Both the position numbers and the translations under genes were made by a program. Positions 60,916 through 64,000 of a stretch of DNA of 64,000 nucleotides are shown piece by piece; position 1 is the stretch's first letter; each line of letters begins with the position of its first letter. A model generated the notes under the pieces. That model was not told the DNA's origin. It ran no database searches and was given only the letters and a program-made list of their open reading frames with translations. The stretch comes from Euryarchaeota archaeon UBA171 (lineage in GTDB: Archaea > Thermoplasmatota > Poseidoniia > Poseidoniales > Thalassarchaeaceae). The DNA lies in the NCBI GenBank assembly GCA_002497295.1, contig DANO01000029.1:6469-70468 (forward strand), given 5' to 3'.

Positions 60916-61254
60916 TCAATCCAACGGATTTTCGTCAGAAGACCGGACTGGTCTTAGGATCGAATAAAATGCGAATGCGGCCCATATGGCCCCTAATACA
61001 GCAAATGGCCATTCGCCAGTCACAGTCGCTCTAACCGTGAGCAGGAGTTCGCCGATTCCCATTGAAGTCAGATACGCGAAAGATCTGCTTGATATGATGG
61101 CCCGTGTTTCGAATGCAAATGCAGCAAGTACAAGCAGCATTCCGAGATACGCACCCGCCATTGTCAATTCCATGTATCGCGTGACAGGTATGATGCACAT
61201 GAACCATGGTGCGCCCCGTTGTAGAATGGGCAAAAGAAAAGATGGTTCAGGCAT
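60916..61254 (-). CDS. Small unknown membrane protein
   Basis: The frame encodes up to 112 residues with about three membrane helices (roughly 31-48, 56-73 and 80-98). No family is recognised. The ATG at 61254 would leave only 11 nt before the divergent PIN gene at 61266, so a later start (61200 or 61173) is quite possible. It is 13 nt upstream of the exported protein gene on the same strand and is probably co-transcribed with it. Confidence 0.55.
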   Translation of the reverse strand: MPEPSFLLPILQRGAPWFMCIIPVTRYMELTMAGAYLGMLLVLAAFAFETRAIISSRSFAYLTSMGIGELLLTVRATVTGEWPFAVLGAIWAAFAFYSILRPVRSSDENPLD

Positions 61255-61265
61255 TACCGGTAATT

Positions 61266-63155
61266 ATGACCACATGGATTGTTGATTCTAATGCCTTCAT
61301 TCATCTCGGCTCAATAGCATCAGAAGACGCAATCAAGTCGATGGGTAGTGCCTTGGCCCCGCATGGAGGAGCCATGCACGTTACCTCTGGAGTCCATGAT
61401 GAGGTGAAGACGGTCAGATTTAGATCCTGGAAAGGACGGCCTCGTGTTCTTGATGTGCTCAAGGACTTGCTCCAGACAACCTCGATCTCTCCCGATGAGG
61501 TACGTGGCCTAGCCGTGGCTATAGGGGAGAAAGCCGCCCCCCAAGACGTCGATGTCTCTCTGATGGTTCTAGCAGCACGGATGCATGGGGAGGGTCGTGA
61601 TGTAGTCTTGGTATCGGACGATTACAAAATGACGACTACACGCGAAAGAGCAGGTCTCGGCTATTCGACATGCCCCCCCTCGACATTTCTTCAAAGGCTT
61701 GCAGATGGGGCCAGAGGTTCGGATGGAGGGAAGCTCAGAAGTTTGGCCCGTAGGGTCCGTGCCGCTGAGATGAGGTATGCAATAAGTAGGTCTGGGGAGT
61801 ATGATATCCAGGGGAAGTTAACTTGGTTAGTCGAGAGTCTGTTAACGGCTAGGCCCCCGATTCCCCCTCCTGTGAAAGAAGATGGAGGGGGCGGAATCGA
61901 GATTTCGATCCGTGCACTCAGGAGGCATATCGCAGGAGAGAAGGTCAAGGCTTCTGTACTGAAGCGACTGGGGGATTTGCCATCGATATGCGCTTCTGTT
62001 GGCGAGATTGACGGTCATCTCGAGTCACTTCTGGGAGAGGGGGGAGATCCAAGTGACCTCTATGTCTCTAGTTTAGGCGTTCTTCAGAGTGTACTTGAAT
62101 CAACAGGCATGGGACTTGCACCCTTGAATGACGAATTGTGCATGATTGCACACAGAGTCATGGCAGGTCCGATATCTAGGCTGGAGTCCGTCCTGGGACT
62201 TCTTGCGGGTTCCCTGGGCCGTAATGAGGCTTCGAGTTTGCATCTGGCACGCGCTCTTAGCCAAGCCAGTCTTGCTGTTGATGCGAGTGCTGAATCCAGG
62301 ATAATGCATCATCTTGGGCTCATGGCGATTGCAGCAGATGAGCCAGAAAGAGCGGCTTCACTCTTCGATGGGGCATCTGCTCAGTCTCTTAGGGGTGGAA
62401 ATTCCAACCTTAGACACCTCATAGCCGCTGGGATATCTAGGCATCTTTCAGGAGATGGCGATGGCGCTGATTCCAATATATCGGAGGCTGCGAGAATAAT
62501 CGATGAAGATGAGGGTTCTGCTATCGAACCCCTAGTGATACTCGCAAGATCATTGATGGGGATCGATAGGCCCTGGCTCGCCCTCGAGATTTTCGATGAA
62601 GCACTAGAATGTGCCATAGAAGCTGAAATCGAATCGGAGGTCGACAGGATACGAAACCTACTGACTCTCGTAAATGTGGCAGCGGTCGGAGAGGAAGATG
62701 ATGAGCGTCGATCTCTCCGAAGGCTGCTAGACGGGTTGAATCGAGTCGAGGGCATAGCCGAGGAGCGAGTTGAGGCCGTAACTGAAGAGGTCGATGAGGC
62801 GGTGGATGCGCAATTGGTGCCGATTGAAGAGACCTGGAGGGAGTGGCGGGCATCGAATGACCTAGTGCCTGACGGGGAGTCCTTGAGTGTCGTCAGAGTG
62901 GTAGGAGGCGAAGGGGGGCTACTTGCTGTTGTCCATCATTCCGAGCTTGGGGGTCTGGGGATATGGCTCCCCGGCGAGGCTCCTGAATTGGCTCCTGGCC
63001 AGCGGTTGACGATATCGGGAACGAGGATCAAGTTGGCAGAGCCGACCAAGGATCTTACATCCTCTCAGAACATAAGGGGAGTGATAGCGGTGGAAAGCCC
63101 CGAGGCGCTCAAGGTATCGATTGAGGCGATCCAGGATTCTGCTCCTGAATCGTGA
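61266..63155 (+). CDS. PIN-domain protein with a long helical-repeat region
   Basis: From the ATG at 61266 the protein has 629 residues. The first 140 form a PIN nuclease domain: WIVDSNAFIH (4-13) with the first Asp, an Asp in DVDVSLMVLAARM, and LVSDDYKMTT with the third acidic site. This resembles the Nob1/VapC fold. Residues about 260-540 are helical and TPR-like, and the last 100 are strand-rich. Nob1 proteins cut rRNA, but the zinc ribbon that marks Nob1 is missing, so an rRNA role is uncertain. Confidence 0.7.
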   Translation: MTTWIVDSNAFIHLGSIASEDAIKSMGSALAPHGGAMHVTSGVHDEVKTVRFRSWKGRPRVLDVLKDLLQTTSISPDEVRGLAVAIGEKAAPQDVDVSLMVLAARMHGEGRDVVLVSDDYKMTTTRERAGLGYSTCPPSTFLQRLADGARGSDGGKLRSLARRVRAAEMRYAISRSGEYDIQGKLTWLVESLLTARPPIPPPVKEDGGGGIEISIRALRRHIAGEKVKASVLKRLGDLPSICASVGEIDGHLESLLGEGGDPSDLYVSSLGVLQSVLESTGMGLAPLNDELCMIAHRVMAGPISRLESVLGLLAGSLGRNEASSLHLARALSQASLAVDASAESRIMHHLGLMAIAADEPERAASLFDGASAQSLRGGNSNLRHLIAAGISRHLSGDGDGADSNISEAARIIDEDEGSAIEPLVILARSLMGIDRPWLALEIFDEALECAIEAEIESEVDRIRNLLTLVNVAAVGEEDDERRSLRRLLDGLNRVEGIAEERVEAVTEEVDEAVDAQLVPIEETWREWRASNDLVPDGESLSVVRVVGGEGGLLAVVHHSELGGLGIWLPGEAPELAPGQRLTISGTRIKLAEPTKDLTSSQNIRGVIAVESPEALKVSIEAIQDSAPES

Positions 63156-63186
63156 TTGCTCAATCGATACCCTGAGACGGTTGGTA

Positions 63187-64000
63187 TCAGAGATTTCTCC
63201 GGCCGGCTACCAATGCTGCTCCGAGCATGGCGACGAGTACTGTGATTCCAAGGAATCCCGGTACGCTTTCTGAGTCTGGCTCTGCTGAGGGCGGTGGCGG
63301 GGCCACACCTGTTCCGACAGTTACGACGCCCACCATGTCCATTGAGACGTGGGGTTCGCAGATGTAGTGGAACTTACCATCTTCATCGAAAGTGATTCGA
63401 TAGTCGACAGTGGTCTCTGCTGGACCGCTGTAAGAGCCTCCCATCTTGCGGGATGTATCGCCTTCTGAGTCGATTTGAGCGACATTGTGAGCCATGGACT
63501 CGTCGTTCCAAATCCAGCACACGGTTTCGCCGACCGCTACTGAAAGATCCGTATTATCGAATGCAAATCCGGACTCGTCGATACCTATCACATGGTCGCA
63601 GCCCTCGGGAACCACTGGCTCGTCCGCTGGCGGCATGAGCACCTTGTCGATAACGTGGATGACCCCGTTGGATGCTGGGACGTCGGCCAGTATGACGTTG
63701 GCGTCGTTGACCATGACTCCCTCGGCTACCGTGAACGACAGGTCGTCCTCGTTGACGGCGGTGGCCGTCATGCCGTCTGTGACCGCTGATGCTGGGACTG
63801 AGCCTGAGACAACGTGGTACAGCAGGATATCGGTCAGTGTGGCCTTGCCTTCAACCGTGTCCAACGCGACCAGGTCGATTCCAGCCGCGGCGAATGCGTC
63901 GTCGGTCGGCGCGAATACCGTGAATGGTCCGTCGCCCTGGAGTGTCGCGACTAGCTCTGCCTGGGCAAGAGCGGCGACCAGCGCAGTGTGGATGGTCGTG
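63187..64000 (-). CDS. Fasciclin-cupredoxin surface protein with PGF-CTERM, 5' end missing
   Basis: The frame is open from 63999 down, so the start lies beyond the window. The available 270 residues hold a fasciclin domain (TVFAPTDDAF, HVVSGSVPASAV, NGVIHVIDKVLMPP), then a blue-copper domain with copper ligands His in AHNV and Cys, His and Met in YICEPHVSMDM. The tail has a PP linker, PGFLGITVLVAMLGAAL and RR: a PGF-CTERM archaeosortase signal. The protein is anchored at the surface and may carry electrons or bind other cell-surface molecules. Confidence 0.88.
   Translation of the reverse strand, partial: TTIHTALVAALAQAELVATLQGDGPFTVFAPTDDAFAAAGIDLVALDTVEGKATLTDILLYHVVSGSVPASAVTDGMTATAVNEDDLSFTVAEGVMVNDANVILADVPASNGVIHVIDKVLMPPADEPVVPEGCDHVIGIDESGFAFDNTDLSVAVGETVCWIWNDESMAHNVAQIDSEGDTSRKMGGSYSGPAETTVDYRITFDEDGKFHYICEPHVSMDMVGVVTVGTGVAPPPPSAEPDSESVPGFLGITVLVAMLGAALVAGRRNL

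Noticed and set aside
1..64000. CRISPR arrays, insertion sequences, prophage or integrase genes
   Set aside because: No regularly spaced direct repeats, transposase, integrase or terminal repeats were found; the content is chromosomal housekeeping and metabolic genes.

Overview
The window looks like a piece of a marine planktonic archaeon, most likely Candidatus Poseidoniales (Marine Group II, Thermoplasmatota). Archaeal information-processing and housekeeping genes (Orc1/Cdc6, thermosome, Bud32, archaeal CoA enzymes, a UPF0200 kinase-like protein, a PGF-CTERM surface protein, a GGR-like flavoprotein) sit among genes of bacterial type: DnaK, class I fructose-bisphosphate aldolase, GlpX, a bacterial-style ThrRS, a photolyase/cryptochrome, TrhO and BASS/SemiSWEET transporters. 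Genes are tightly packed, change strand often and sometimes overlap at their 3' ends. The taxonomic call is inferred from gene content, not from an rRNA gene.

Layout. 1-5.9 kb: a PfkB-type kinase (cut by the window edge), biotin carboxylase, a CysJ-like flavin reductase, an MBL hydrolase, a possible replication origin region and orc1/cdc6. 5.9-10.4 kb: a fused CoaD/dephospho-CoA kinase, a GC-rich gap that folds as a structured RNA and matches no RNA family I recognise, an 852-residue winged-helix protein of unknown role, and a promoter region with nested inverted repeats ahead of an 86-residue protein. 10.4-13.4 kb: a minus-strand run moaE-moaC-glpX-aldolase. 13.4-21.6 kb: a GGR-like flavoprotein, then a block for oxidation of CoA thioesters: enoyl-CoA hydratase, a BoxB-like di-iron epoxidase, an unknown helical protein, 3-hydroxyacyl-CoA dehydrogenase, SDR, SemiSWEET, a PaaG-like isomerase and an aldehyde dehydrogenase. 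21.6-33.3 kb: TrhO, a PI-PLC-like lipoprotein, an unlisted 50-residue ribbon-helix-helix gene, an SPFH protein, transaldolase, UPF0200, another enoyl-CoA hydratase, a RdgB/Bud32 run, NadA, a PAP2 membrane enzyme and an Mrp ATPase that has lost every cysteine.

33.4-48.8 kb: ArsC-like phosphatase, tRNA-Gly(GCC), a 1004-residue surface protein, DUF6015-like protein, agmatinase, GNAT, HMA-DUF4396 membrane protein, M14 carboxypeptidase, M17 aminopeptidase, BASS transporter, and divergent chaperone transcription units (Hsp20-like plus DnaK against a thermosome paralogue) that share a promoter region with a perfect palindrome. 48.8-64 kb: CTP synthase, photolyase-family protein, ATP-NAD kinase-like protein, ThrRS, a heptose kinase/isomerase pair, large membrane and secreted proteins, a PIN-domain protein, and a fasciclin-cupredoxin PGF-CTERM protein running off the window.

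The strongest leads are the structured RNA (about 6948-7229), the aromatic-CoA-like epoxidation cluster, and the cysteine-free Mrp. No CRISPR array, insertion sequence or rRNA gene was seen.
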